Part shown: piece by piece, positions 12,430-23,366 of the stretch
Layout of the letters: the number at the start of each line of letters is the position of its first letter
Numbering within the stretch: position 1 is the first letter of the stretch
The notes under the pieces: model-generated
What the model was told of the DNA's origin: nothing
The model's database searches: none
What the model saw: only the letters and a program-made list of their open reading frames with translations
DNA from: Prorocentrum cordatum
Lineage: Eukaryota; Sar; Dinophyceae; Prorocentrales; Prorocentraceae
NCBI GenBank assembly: GCA_963575745.1
Contig: CAUYUJ010014196.1
Coordinates: 28,501-92,500 of the forward strand
Length of the DNA stretch: 64,000 nt
Direction: 5' to 3'
Position numbers and translations under genes: made by a program

Positions 12430-12702
12430 CTGACGGGAAGGGGGGGTAGGGGGGAGTAGGGGGGGGGGGGGGGGGCTCCAGGTCAGATTACCGCGCCCCT
12501 CTGGTCGGGAGCGGCCAAGAGGGGGGTGTCCAAGAGGGGGGGGGGCAAATCATGACCGGCGGCATGTGCGCGGCCCAAGGGGGGGGGGCTGGGGACGTAA
12601 TGAAGCAAGAAGAGGCGTCAAGAAATCTGAGGAAATATCATGGCCCCCGCCATGATATCCACCCCCCCCTAGTCATCACCCCCCTCTTTTCCGCCCCCGA
12701 TC
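12430..12702 (+). mobile_element. element F, copy 1, with adjoining G-runs
   Basis: After poly-G tracts (12440-12545) comes GTCCAAGAGGGGGG, AATCATGACC and CGGCATGTGCGCGGCC, then the palindromic block TCATGGCCCCCGCCATGATA and AGTCATCACCCCCCTCTT. Related blocks occur at 13.6, 15.5 and 25.6 kb. The ends look inverted (GGGCGTCCAAGAGG against CCTCTT...). Confidence 0.6.
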
Positions 12703-13635
12703 TGGGGTCCCGGGGAGTGGTCCCGCCTGTGGCAGGCGGGACAATCAAGGACGGGCTCCCCCGATGGGAGGAGGTCGGCCCTGGTCCCGGCCCTGGCACC
12801 GGGCCCGCCCCGGCCCCGGCCCCGGCCCCAGCCCCGGCCCCCGCCCTCTGCAGGAGCCTGGCATTCGCCCCCCCCCCCCCCCCGCCCCTTGCATGGCGTT
12901 CGCCCCTTGCATCGCTTCAGGCAAGTGGACTTGCATGGCGTCCCCCCCCCCCCCCCCCCCCCCTCTTGCCCCTTTTCAGACGAACACTGGCGTACAAGTG
13001 CCTTTCGACTTGCGGGATTTCTGCACGTGCAAGTCGTTTGCGGCCTACTTCAGGCTCATCCCCCCCCCCGTCCATGCAAGTAAACTTGACGGAGTCTAAA
13101 ACAAAACAGGCTCCCAGGGTCCTAGGGTCCCGGGGGGGGCCCTGAGGTCCCGGGGGAGATCCCATCTTCAGGGTCGGCGGCACCGGCCGCACGGCATTCA
13201 CAATACATCATGTGAGGGATAAGCAGATTTGGGCGACGGAGAAGCGGGTCTCACGCACGATGACGCAGCGACTTTCCACGGTGGCTGACGCGGGCTGCCA
13301 GCGCGGCACGCTACAGAGGAAACGAGGACGCTCACGCGTGACCTTACGCAGCCAGCTTGCTCGGGAATGTCCGCGCAATTTAACCCATTGTTCTGCGCCG
13401 ATCACTTGGTTTCGAAGGTCATCATCACCCCTGGCCACACCCAGGGGGGACTGACTCAGGGCGGGGAGACATTGACTTGGAATCGGCGATGATTCGCCGA
13501 TAGATTGGCGATATACCCTCGATAGCGAAACCCCAAGGCCCCCGGGCGGGAGAGGGGGCCCATGACCCGATTGGCGATGAATGGGCGATTGGGGGCGATG
13601 CTTCCCCCCTGTGCCAGCCTCCCCCTGTATCGAGG
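12703..13635. other. unassigned stretch with homopolymer C-runs
   Basis: Contains GGCCCCGGCCCC minisatellite (about 12780-12845), C-runs near 12870 and 12940, and repeated ATTGGCGAT motifs at about 13480-13600. No gene recognised. Confidence 0.5.
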
Positions 13636-13800
13636 GCGTCCAAGAGGGGGGGCGTCCAAGATAGGGGGGTAGCGAATCATGGCTCGAGGCATGTGCGCGG
13701 CCGAGGGAGGGGGGGGGGCGAGGGGGCGTGCTGAAAGAAGAAGAAGAAGAAAAAGAAGAAGAAGAAGAAGAGGGGACAACGAAATCTGACATTCTCGAAT
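13636..13800 (+). mobile_element. element F, copy 2 (partial)
   Basis: GGGCGTCCAAGAGGGGG, AATCATGGCTCGAGG and CATGTGCGCGGCC match copy 1; the right part runs into a GAA-rich tract and lacks the palindromic block. Confidence 0.5.
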
Positions 13801-14029
13801 AGCCTTTCGCTAGATGGCTCTTCTGGAACTCAAGATTGCCAGAAGAGTGCCACAGGGGGGCCGGAGAGCCCGACACGGACCAGTCTGGAGGCGGTCGGGC
13901 AGCCATTTCGCATGAGACTTCACACAATGTGGTGTTGGGTCCTCGTTTTTCAAAGACAGCGCCCCGCGTTTTCACCTCACCTTATTCCTCCCTCCTCCCA
14001 TCCCTGCCTCTGCCCTCCGCACCAAGTGC

Positions 14030-15215
14030 AGCGCTTCGTGGCCTAATAGGCAGCTCCACCGAAGGCCCCAGTGGTAGCAGCACCCACATGCGGTTCAACC
14101 CCTATTTCGTCACACCCCTCACACGTTTCATGGCACCATAGGGGGCCCCACCGAGAGCCCCAGTGGCAGCGCCCGCATGCAGTTCCATCCTCCATTTAGG
14201 CACACCCCTCACACGTTTCGCGACCCCATAAGGAACTCCACCTAAGGCCCCAGTTGAAGCGCCCGCATGCAGTTCCACCCCCCTTCCGGTGCATCCCTCA
14301 CACGCTTCGTGGTTTTTTTAGAGCCCCACCGAAGGCCCCAGTGGCAGCGCCCGCATGCAGTGCCACCCCCCATTCAGGCACACCCGTCGCACGTTTCGTG
14401 GCCCCATATGGAGCTCCACCGAAGACCCCAGTGGCAGCGCCCGCATGCAGTTCCACCCCCGTCCAGGTGCACCCCTCACAGGCTTCGTGGCCCCATAGGG
14501 AGCTCCACTGAAGGCACCAGTGGCAGCGCCCGCATGCGGTTCCACCCCCAATTTCGGTGCACCCCTCACACGTTTCGTGGCCCAAAAGAGAGCTCCACCC
14601 AAGGCTCCAGGGGCAGCGCCCGCACACAATTTCACCCCCAGTCGGGCACAACCCTTTACGCAATTAGTGGGCCCATAAGGAGCCCCACCTCAGGCCCCAA
14701 TGGCAGCGCCCGAGTACGGTTCCACCCGCTACACCCCTCACACGGTTTGTGGCCCCATAGGAAGCCCCACCGAAGGCTCCAGCGGCAGCGCCCACATGCG
14801 GTTCAACCTCTATTTCGTCACACCCCTCACACGTTTCGTGGCGCTCTAAGGAGCTCCACCGAGTGCCCCAGTGGTAGCGCCCGCATGCGGTTCCACCCTC
14901 CATTTCGGCACAACCCTCATACGCTTCGTGGCCCCTTATGGAGCTCCACCGAAGGCCCCAGCAGCAGCGCCCGCATGCGATTCAACCCCTATTTCGACAC
15001 ACGCCCATCACACGTTTCATGGCCCCATTGGGAGCCCCTCCGAGGGCACCGGTGGCAGCGCCCGCATGCAGTTCCACCCTCCATTTCGGCGAACCCCTCA
15101 CACGCGCCGTGGCCCCATAGGGAGCCGCACCGAAAGCCCCAGCGGCAGCGCCCGCATGGCGGTCCCGCCACATTCCGGGACACCCTTCACGCACTTCGTG
15201 GCCCCATCAGAAAAT
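14030..15215 (+). repeat. 88-90-bp satellite, about 13 copies
   Basis: The core GCGCCCGCATGC recurs at 14169, 14259, 14347, 14437, 14526, 14616 and 14706. A typical unit reads GGAGCTCCACCGAAGGCC, CAGTGGCAGCGCC and CCCCTCACACGTTTCGTGG. Copies diverge by several percent, which suggests an old array. Confidence 0.9.
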
Positions 15216-15479
15216 CCACCGACGGCAAAACTCACACCGACGGTACCCACAATTGCATGTGGTTGGGCCCTTCGCCAGTCTAATTTCTCCAGACGGCCAC
15301 GATCCCTTCTTCACTGAAGTGCACATCGCTGCGCTCAAACTCATGTCCCAGATGCATCTTTCCGAGGAGCCCATTGGAATACGTAGGAATGCACGTTTTC
15401 ACTAGCCGACCTCCTCCTCCTCCTCCTCGACCCGCCTCTTCACTTGTGCTGCTATTAAAATGCTTCGCTGGTGTATTCT

Positions 15480-15675
<196 letters not shown>

Positions 15676-15728
15676 TGCCTCTGACGGCAGCGCCGGGCCC
15701 CCTCGGACGCCGAGGCGCGCGGAAAATC

Positions 15729-17461
15729 TCACGCCACGGACGCCTCCTCCTCGCTCTGGGGCGCCTCCTCCTCACTCTGCAGCCCCGACTGGATGATCCT
15801 CTGGGCCTCCTCCACCTGGCGCTTGAACGCCTCGCGGCGTGCCTCCGCCTTCTCCAAGTCGTCGGCCTTCTGCCTGGCCACCTCGGCGTTCCACTTGTCC
15901 TCCTTGGCCTGCACCTTCACAACCTCCTCCGCGGGCAGGTAGCGGACGCGCTTCTTGTGGACCTTCTCTTAGCGGACGAAGAGCGGTCCCGCATATACGC
16001 TGCTCCGCAGTCGGGGACGCGTGCCCCATGGCGGCTGGAAAGTTTCTTCTCCGACGCGCCACGGGGGGTGTACGGTCGGGAACTGTTTTGCTTAGCGTGT
16101 CGCGGCGGTGGCCCCGCGACGCCGTCCGTTGATGCCGTTTGCTCTTGCATCGAGGAAAAAACTGGATTGACAGAGCCATGTCACTGGAGATCTGGGCTCG
16201 CTCACTCAAGCCCACCTTCGGGGTCCCGTCAGGGACGTTTGCATGCCGTCGGGGATCTTCTGACCCGGGTCAATCCAGACCCGGGTCAGTCAAGCCTGCA
16301 GGATCCTGCAAGCTCCTGCAAAATCCTGCACCCAAACCCGGGTCAATGCGAAGGATCCTGCAGGATCCTGCAGGATCCTGCACCCAAACCCGGGTCAATG
16401 CGACCCTGGCCCTGCAGTATCCTGCAAGATCGGGCGCTCTGGCTGACCCCCGTTTGCATTGACCCCCGTCTCGAGGCTTCCGATGCCGTGTCGCGGCGGC
16501 GGCCCCGGCGACACGCCATGCTGCCCTGCGAGCGGAGAGCGTGTCGCTCCGCTCCGCGGAGCGGGAGGCTGCGCACGGCTCGGGACGTCGACGCCCGGGA
16601 ACTGGGGCGGAGTCGGCGTGTCGCACCCGCCGCCTGGCGGGCCAGAACTGGTGGAGCGACACGCCAAGCCAAAGTTCCTGACCATAGATCGCGTGTGAGG
16701 TGTCTGGCAGGCCTGCAGTTCTCGAGGGGCGACGCCCCCCATTTCCCCCCCCCCCCCCCGGCGCACGCCGCGTTACAAAAAACCGAACCTCATCAAAGTT
16801 CATCCAGGCGCCCTGCTCGGCCTCCAGATCCCCCGAGACCGCTCCAGGACACGGCTGCGAAGAGTCCCCAGGACCAGCCAAAGAAGGCTGGAAAGTTGAT
16901 ATCCCGACGCGCACCGCGGGGTGCAAACTTTCCAACCGCCCTGAGACAAGCGCCCACAGCTCGGCGGCGAGCGAGGACGGGAAGTGAGAAGAAGGCGCTC
17001 GCAGCAGGCGGCGGGACTTCCCAGGAGCCCTCGCGCCGTCTGAAGTTTTTCGTGTCTTCCGGACAGGCTCAGAACACTTCTCGGAAGGCCGGGGGACTTC
17101 CGAGCCTTCTGAGAAGGCCTTTCCCCTTTCACTTCCCCCCTGGGCTCGCCGCCGAACAAGGGCGGACCACACGATATCTTCCACGATAAACCCAACCCTG
17201 AGACCCCAGGACGTCCATTGATTTGTTGCGTAGGAGCGTCACGCTTTCCATGGCAGAGCCATCGAAACCCAAGACACCCAGGGCACCCTGGAGGCAAGCA
17301 AGGTGTTTCGTGGCATGCGTCTCCACTGTACCCTTCTTCGTCCGCTGGACCTGGCTCTGCTTCTTCCGCTCGACCCGGAGCCTGCGCCGCTCCGCTGCCG
17401 CCTCGGTGGCGTTGTAGCCGTTCTCCTGCTGCAGCTCGCGCACGCGCTGGGCCCACATGTC
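15729..17461 (-). CDS. hypothetical charged coiled-coil protein, last two exons
   Basis: I do not recognise the protein. The model has exon 17461-17332 (DMWAQRVRELQQENGYNATE... ending QRTKK) and exon 15967-15729 (KVHKKRVRYLPAEEVVK... ending SEEEASVA, then stop). The phases fit: the first exon ends with one extra base and the second starts with two, giving KKEKVHKKRV across the join. The intron, 17331-15968 (1364 bp), begins GTACAGTG and ends CTAAG. Its donor lies in the end of element A copy 3. Both exons have strong G/C third positions and a Lys/Glu/Arg/Ala-rich, helix-prone composition with an acidic C-terminus. Upstream, the acceptor is CCGAG|GAC, and the upstream intron is filled with TGTA repeat. 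The N-terminal exons were not found. Confidence 0.6.
16133..16680 (+). repeat. dispersed repeat E, copy 1, interrupted by a palindromic minisatellite
   Basis: The blocks 16133-16235 and 16485-16680 match 23367-23640. Shared pieces include TTGCATCGAGGAAAAA, GGAGATCTGNGCTCGCTCA, GTCGCTCCGCTCCGCGG and GGCGGGCCAGNACTGG. Confidence 0.7.
16255..16465. repeat. palindrome-rich minisatellite (CCTGCAGGATCC / ACCCGGGT)
   Basis: Alternates AACCCGGGTCAATGCGA-like units with GATCCTGCAGGATCCTGCAG runs. The second copy of repeat E has no such tract. Confidence 0.75.
17151..17330 (+). mobile_element. element A, copy 3, at an intron boundary
   Basis: The right end is CTCCACTGTA; the interior matches copies 1 and 2 (AGACCCCAGGACGTCCATTG, AGCCATCGAAACCCAAG). 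The left end is degraded. Seen from the minus strand, the terminal TACAGTGG plus one exon-derived G gives the splice donor of the coiled-coil gene. Confidence 0.75.
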
Positions 17462-17492
17462 CTCGGAAGGACAAAAGAATACGAGGCAGGAA

Positions 17493-18412
17493 TCAACACA
17501 TGTATGTATGTATGCATGCATGCATGCATGCATGCATGCATGCATGTATCTATGTATGCATGTGTATGTATGTATATACGTACGTACGTATGTCTGTACG
17601 ATGTATAGAAATATGTGTATATGCATGTTTGTATGTATGTGTGTATGCATGTGTGGACGTGTGTGCATGCATGTATGCATATATGGTTGAATGTATGTAT
17701 ATGTGTATGAATGTATGCATGTATATCTGTATATGTGTATGCAAGTGTGTATGCATGTATGTATGCATGTATGCATGTATGTGTATGTATGTATGCATGT
17801 ATGCATTCATGTATGTATGTATGTATGTATGTGTGCGTGTGTATGTATGTATGTATGTATGTATGTATGTATGTATACATGCATGCATGCATCTATGTAT
17901 GTGTGTATGTATGTATGAATGTGTGTATGGATGTGTGTATGCATGCATGTGTGTAGGTATGTGCGTATGCATGTGTGTATGTGTGTATGTATGTATGGAT
18001 GCATGCATGTATGTTTGTGAGTATGTATGTATGTATGTATGTATGCATGCATGCATGCATGCATGCATGTATGTATGTATGTATGTGTGTGCGCATGTGT
18101 GTATGTGGATACATGTCTGTATACATGTACGTACGCAGATACGTATGTATGCATGCACGTATGTATATATGCATGCTGTATGTGTAGATGCATGTATGTA
18201 TGGGTGTGCGTATGTATGTGTGTATGTATGTGTGTATGTATGTACCTATGTATGCATGTATGTATGGATATGCGGTTGTATGTTTGTATGTACGCATGCA
18301 TGCATACATGCATGTGTGTATGTATACATGCATGTTTGCAACATCTATACATATATATATGTATGCATACATACATACATATATATATATGCACATACAC
18401 ATATATACACTT
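17493..18412 (+). repeat. TGTA/TGCA tetranucleotide repeat, about 0.9 kb
   Basis: Degenerate (ATGT)n and (ATGC)n, ending in TATA/CATA tracts. It encodes Met-Tyr-Val-Cys-rich frames with no stops; these are artefacts. It lies upstream of an exon, apparently within an intron. Confidence 0.9.
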
Positions 18413-18761
18413 GTGATGCCATGATGCGATTGGCTCAGGATTTACCATAATTCCGAGATGCCCTGTTTCAGAAGACCGTGCAAAACAAGTCTGACATTGA
18501 TGAAGCGTTGGCAATTTGGAAAATCCTGGAACGGATTACTATCATGGCTCCGCGCTCGACTCTGAATATCCAGATCCACCGCCTGGGCAATCGACGACCT
18601 GGGACCTCAACGGGCGGTTGATACGGATAGATTCCAGCCCAGTGGGCCCGAATCTATCCACATCCATCGCATGCCGAGGTTCCCAAAGATCGACCCCCCA
18701 GGCGGTGGTTATGGATAAATCCCCACCTCGGAACAAGTCGGCACGCACGTGCACATTCACT
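18413..18761. other. unassigned stretch
   Basis: Mixed-composition DNA between the tetranucleotide repeat and an inverted-repeat element. I see no exon with clear codon bias. Confidence 0.4.
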
Positions 18762-18899
18762 TTGGAAGTCCGCGCGAATTTCTTGGACTGGAGCTGGGCT
18801 GTCCCCTCCCCTGTGCGCGGCGCGCGTCCATGGCGGGGCTGGAGGCGCCCCCAGGGGGGTCCAACGCCGATCCAAGCAATCCGCGCGGACCTCCGAGCG
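18762..18899 (+). mobile_element. element C, copy 1 (inverted-repeat MITE)
   Basis: Left end TTTGGAAGTCCGCGCG; right end, read in reverse complement, GCTCGGAGGTCCGCGCG. The interior has GATCGGCGTTGG-type sequence seen in other copies. Confidence 0.65.
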
Positions 18900-19474
18900 T
18901 TTTGACGAACGGACAGCACACCCCATTACTTGTAGACCCGCGCCTCGCGACTTAGGGCTGCGCTATAAGAGTAGGCGCGGGTTGCGGGGCCCCGTGGGGG
19001 GCCCCCGTTCGAGCGGTGACCCCAGCCGACAACACGCACCCACAGCCCTTCCAGAAGTACCCCTCGACAAATATGGGTTCGTATAGGCATGGCTGCTAGT
19101 TGTCAGCTCATGCAGCTCACGCCTGCGAGCATTTTTTGTCCGGCTTTTCGACATTGGGCGCCAAGGGGGGGGAAGGGGGGGGTCTGGCTCCAGACCTCTG
19201 CTTAGTGAGACTGTTTGCAAGAGTGCAGCTTCCAGGGGGAGCTTCCACCCGCTCGAAACAGGCGCCAAAAAACAGTCACGATCTACTCCAGGGGGGGTGG
19301 GGTTGGGGGCCCGCGCCGATCGGCAAAACAAGTAATAAAAAACGACCACTTTGCGCAGACTTGTCTTCTCCTGTTCAGGAGGGGGCTCGCCGCGGCCACC
19401 CTCCACCCCGCCTCCTGACGGGGCCCTCACCGCCTCTCCTCGCGCTTCTCTCTCTCCGCCTGATCCCCGGGCTT
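18900..19474. other. unassigned GC-rich stretch
   Basis: G-runs and C-runs, no recognised gene or repeat. Confidence 0.35.
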
Positions 19475-19602
19475 GCCGTCGCTCGGACGTCCATTTCCCG
19501 TGCATTTTTCGATTTCGTGCGTGTTTTTTTTTTTGCTCGATGGTCCAAGATGGTCCTCGATGGTTCTCGCAAAGAAAAAATGCACACGTCCGAGCGATGC
19601 TA
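19475..19602 (+). mobile_element. element B, copy 1 (inverted ends TCGCTCGGACGT)
   Basis: Left GTCGCTCGGACGTCC, right ACACGTCCGAGCGATG, with a T-rich middle followed by AAAAAATGC. About 128 bp, no coding capacity. Confidence 0.8.
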
Positions 19603-19996
19603 AGCGGGCCGTCTGCGCGGAGACAAGGCGTAGTGAAGGCAGCGCGCGAGCCTGCAGGTCGAGGCCGTGGCAGTGGCTCGGCCGGGAGCCCGTTGCCTCC
19701 TGCTTCGCGATCCCTGGGCTCAGCGCGCACACAGTCAACGCGCGCTGCTAGCACGGCCCCTGACGGGGCCTCTGAGGCAAAAAGCGGCTGCGGAGCTTGG
19801 GAAGCCCCCCTCTTCGGCGACACGGAAGAGGGTGACCCTGCGTCAGAGCGGCCTCTGGAGGGCGTCTCTTGGGGGGCCGAACGGGGGACCAGACCCTCAG
19901 GCGCGCAATGCGCTCCCAGCGCATCGCGCTCGGCGATCGGGGGGCCCCATCGGGCCCGCACCAGAGGTCATTATGGCGAAAGGTCACTTGTATGTC

Positions 19997-20177
19997 TGCA
20001 GTTTGGGCCCGACCACAGGAAACATTCCACGAGAAACCCAACCAAGAGACCCCAGGACGTCCGGTGATTTCTGGCGTGGGAACGTCACGCTTTCCATGGC
20101 AAAACCATCGAAACCCAAGAAACCCAGGGCACCCTGGAGGCAAGCAGGGTGCTTCTTGGCATGGGCCTCCGCGTCTA
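19997..20177 (+). mobile_element. element A, copy 4
   Basis: Degraded ends (TGCAGTTTGGG and CTCCGCGTCTA) but a well-kept interior; 181 bp. Confidence 0.75.
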
Positions 20178-20195
20178 GTCGAGCCCCTTGGGCAC

Positions 20196-20272
20196 GTCAC
20201 GCTTCGCATCGGCGCCGGCTGGGCATCGGCCATCCCCAGGCGTTCCCAGACGGCGCCTGCACGAGTCGTGAC
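20196..20272 (+). mobile_element. hairpin element, copy 1
   Basis: About 77 bp that folds on itself: GTCACGCTTCGCATCGGCGC at the left pairs with the region ending CCTGCACGAGTCGTGAC. Confidence 0.7.
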
Positions 20273-20305
20273 GTGCGCGACCAGCCCCGCCGCCCCCACT
20301 TTACC

Positions 20306-20384
20306 CCATGACTCGCGCCGGCGCCGTCTGGGAATCAGCGAATCCTGTGCGTTCCCAGACGGCGCATGCGCGAGTCGCGGCGTA
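20306..20384 (+). mobile_element. hairpin element, copy 2
   Basis: GACTCGCGCCGGCGCCGTCTG at the left pairs with CAGACGGCGCATGCGCGAGTC at the right. It is followed by AACAGGCTCCC, which also follows copy 3. Confidence 0.7.
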
Positions 20385-20700
20385 ACAGGCTCCCAAGGGG
20401 TAAACAACTGATTTTCAGGGGGCGCAAAAATGTATTTTCAGGGAGGGCGCAACGTCGATAACTTGCGCGACCGGCCCCGCCGCCCCCTCTTTAACCCCCC
20501 CTTTCGGCAACGCGCAAGAGCGACCCTGGGTAAGAGTGACCTCCGGCGCGCGTCTCTTGGGGAGCCGAACGGGGGACCAAACACAAGCGCGCAATGCGCT
20601 CCTGGCGCATCGCGCTCGGCGATCGGGGGGCCCCATCGGGCCCGCACCAAAGGTCACTCTGGCGAAAGGTCCCTCTTACGTCCAGTCGAGCCCTTGCGCA

Positions 20701-21001
20701 CGTCGCGATTCGCGCCGGCGCCTTCTGGGCATCAGCCATTCCCAGGCGTTCCCAGACAGCGCCTGCGCGAGTCGTGTTTGGACGCCCGAAATGGGTACGG
20801 AAAAAATGGGTACAATGCCCAACAACAACTGTTGTCCCAAACCAGCAGCGGCCGCTGCTGGGCAGGCGGCCTTCTGTCTCAAACGAACACAGGCCGCGGC
20901 GGCGCCGACAGCGAGTCCTGTTCAAAATGAACAGGAACTGCTGTTGGGCATTGTACCCATTCTTTCCGTACCCATATCGGGCGTCCAGATCGTGGCGTGA
21001 C
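20701..21001 (+). mobile_element. hairpin element, copy 3, interrupted by another element
   Basis: The same hairpin sequence, with the right arm split after GAGTCGTG. It resumes at TCGTGGCGTGACAGGCTCCC. The insert is the element at 20777-20989. Confidence 0.75.
20777..20989. mobile_element. 213-bp MITE with ~48-bp inverted repeats and 5-bp target duplication
   Basis: Ends TTTGGACGCCCGA and (reverse complement) TCTGGACGCCCGA, continuing as paired arms through ATGGGTACGGAAA and GGGTACAATGCCCAACA. It is flanked by TCGTG on both sides (20772-20776 and 20990-20994). The host hairpin is continuous once the element and one TCGTG are removed. Confidence 0.85.
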
Positions 21002-21075
21002 AGGCTCCCTCTCCCCTTCCCCCGCCCCCCCGGTCACACCCGCTATCGCCAGGGGGTAAAAAACTGATTTCCAGG

Positions 21076-21121
21076 GAGGGCGCAGCGCCCATCCAAGACA
21101 TCCGCGTGGACCTCCGAGAAG
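21076..21121 (+). mobile_element. element C, fragment
   Basis: Only the right end is present: CAGCGCCCATCCAAGACATC and CGCGTGGACCTCCGA. Confidence 0.45.
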
Positions 21122-21228
21122 TCTACGGCCGCGCGGCCCATGCTTCGAGGCGGGAGAGAAAGAGAGAGGACGGATCGAGAAGGAGGGCAAAGTAAGGAGG
21201 ATGCAGGATTGGGGATCGCGTATCGCGG

Positions 21229-21316
21229 TTAATGCCGATCTCCCTTCTTCGAGTCCTTCCACTCCGAGGTCTTCTTCGCCCACGCCTTGCTGCGCTCGAT
21301 GTTGGACGCGGTCTGG
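21229..21316 (-). CDS. putative terminal exon of an unknown gene
   Basis: Encodes QTASNIERSKAWAKKTSE, then WKDSKKGDRH and a TAA stop, with nearly every third position G or C. A possible acceptor (GACAG) precedes it. The peptide is Lys/Ser-rich and not recognised. The remaining exons were not found, so this is a codon-bias call only. Confidence 0.35.
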
Positions 21317-22049
21317 CTGTCATGCGCCTGACGGTGGGGCGCTGAGGTGGGTCGGGGGCAGAAGGAGGTGGGGTTCGAGGGAAGCCGTTCGATGATCCCC
21401 AGAAAGTGTGGGCGCCAACCTTGGCTTGTCCATCGAGGCCCTTCGACGCGAGGCAACGTAGTAAAGGGCCGACGCAGGCTACTTGCTATCGGTGGAACAG
21501 GAGAGCGTTCGATATTTGCCGCGATAATGGCCATTGCCAGCCCTGGCCGCCTTCCCCCCCAAAGGTAACGTCATGATTCGGTCACCTCCGGAAAGTTCTG
21601 GGTTATTCCTTAACGCTCCGATACAGCGCTGGCCCGAAACGGAACGTCACCGGCCCCCCGCCCACCACCCCACCCCTCCGGTAACGCCCGTTATCGCCCA
21701 GGAAAGAAAAGCGTTCCCAAGTACGGAGCAACACAAACACACAGACACACACACACACAAGCACACACACACGCACATGCACACGCACACACACCACCTT
21801 GCTAACACACGTTCCGAGGAGCTTCGAAGCGTTCTATCAACGGCGCCTGGGAGAGGGATGTGCTCCATCTTCCCCAGACATCCTCCGATATGATTGCTGT
21901 TCAATCCGCGGCCCGATCCAAGGCGGTAGATTTGCGCCCCAGCCCCATGTTTGCTAGCTCCGGGGCCCGATAATGGCCCCAGAAATGGAGATCGAGGGAA
22001 AACTGCGGGGTTGAAATAAATCCAGAAGACAGCCAAAAATACACATCCT
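21317..22049. other. unassigned stretch with a (CA)n tract
   Basis: Has a short (CA)n/(CACG) run at about 21735-21795 and AT-richer DNA at about 21880-22050. No gene recognised. Confidence 0.4.
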
Positions 22050-22373
22050 GCGGTCATCGCGATTATATATGGTCGAGGGTTTGGGCCCCCCCCCACCCCC
22101 CCCCCAAATGCTAATGCCATCGGGCTCCCCCCCCCACGCGATGCCCCCCCCCCCCCTGTGGGCGTGGGCGTGGCGTGGTGGCTCCCCCCCCTGTGGATGT
22201 GGTGGTGGGCGTGGTGTGTTGCTGTGGGTGTGTGCGGGGTGACGCCATGGTCCTCCTCCCCCCCTCCCTCCCCCCCTGTGGGTGCGGTGTGGGTGCGGCG
22301 TGTGGCTGGGATTGGCGTCATTTTGACAGCCCCCAGTGCTCGACGTCGTCGCCGCCGCCGCCGGTGGTGCCGA

Positions 22374-22435
<62 letters not shown>

Positions 22436-22437
22436 GT

Positions 22438-22489
<52 letters not shown>

Positions 22490-22728
22490 TTGCCGTCCTC
22501 TCCTCCTCCTCCTTCCTCCTCCTCCTCCTCCTCCTCCTCCTCCTCTCCTCCTCCTATCTGGGGGGGGGCGAGGACCCTGGGACCCATCCCATCTGGGGGG
22601 GGGGGCCCGAGGACCTGGAGCCCGCGATCATATATGATCCAGGGTCGAGGGCCCACGGCCCCCCCCCCCCCCAGATGGTATGGTCCCAGGATTCCTCGGC
22701 CCCCCCCCCCAGATGGTATGGTCCCAGA

Positions 22729-22812
<84 letters not shown>

Positions 22813-23250
22813 CACGACGACGACAACGACGGCTGCGGCGGCGACGACGCCGGCGGCGGCGGCGACGACGACGATGACGACGATGACGACGGCGACGACG
22901 ACGATGACGACGACGACGATGACGACGACGACGAGGACGACGAGGACGACGAGGACGACGAGGAAGACGAGGACGAGGACGAGGACGACGACGACGACGA
23001 CGACCTCCGAACCACCACAGCACCACACCACATCCACAGGGGGGGGGAGGGGGGCACCGCAGCGCAGCACCACGCCACGCCCACCTCTGAACCACCACAG
23101 CACCACACCACATCCACAGGGGGGGAGGGGAACCGCAGCGCAGCACCACGCCACGCCCACAGGGGGGGGCGGGGGGGACCATCGCGCGGGGGGGGGCCCA
23201 ATGGCATCAGCATTGGGGGGGGGGGGCCCAAGCCCTGGACCATATATGAG
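22050..23250. repeat. 1.2-kb imperfect palindrome (foldback)
   Basis: The left edge ATATATGGTCGAGGGTTTGGG followed by a C-run pairs with the right edge (reverse complement ATATATGGTCCAGGGCTTGGG). Inside, CCCCTGTGGATGTGGTG pairs with CACCACATCCACAGGGG, and a (GTC)n arm at about 22370-22495 pairs with a (GAC)n arm at about 22727-23005. The centre, near 22633, is itself palindromic (GATCATATATGATC). Very long open frames here are low-complexity artefacts. Confidence 0.85.
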
Positions 23251-23358
23251 TGGCGCTGGACCGCCCTCCCTGGTGCGCGGAGCGCGCCAGGGCCGGCGCC
23301 AGAGGCGCCGCCAGGGAGGCCCAGCGCCGATACAAGAAATCCGCGCGGACCTCAAAGA
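23251..23358 (+). mobile_element. element C, copy 2 (left end lost)
   Basis: The inner stem GGCGCTGGACCGCCCTCCC pairs with GGGAGGCCCAGCGCC, and the right end AATCCGCGCGGACCTC is kept. The left end abuts the palindrome. Confidence 0.55.
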
Positions 23359-23366
23359 AATCAGAA

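Larger units (their letters stand above)
19779..20690 (+). repeat. imperfect ~210-bp direct duplication
   Basis: Segments 19779-20000 and 20488-20690 share GGCGTCTCTTGGGG, GCCGAACGGGGGACCA, GCGCATCGCGCTCGGCGATC and GGGGGGCCCCATCGGGCCCG. Element A copy 4 and two hairpin elements lie between them. Confidence 0.7.

Noticed and set aside
7586-15215. CRISPR-like array
   Set aside because: Units are contiguous satellites without alternating unique spacers, and the genome is eukaryotic.
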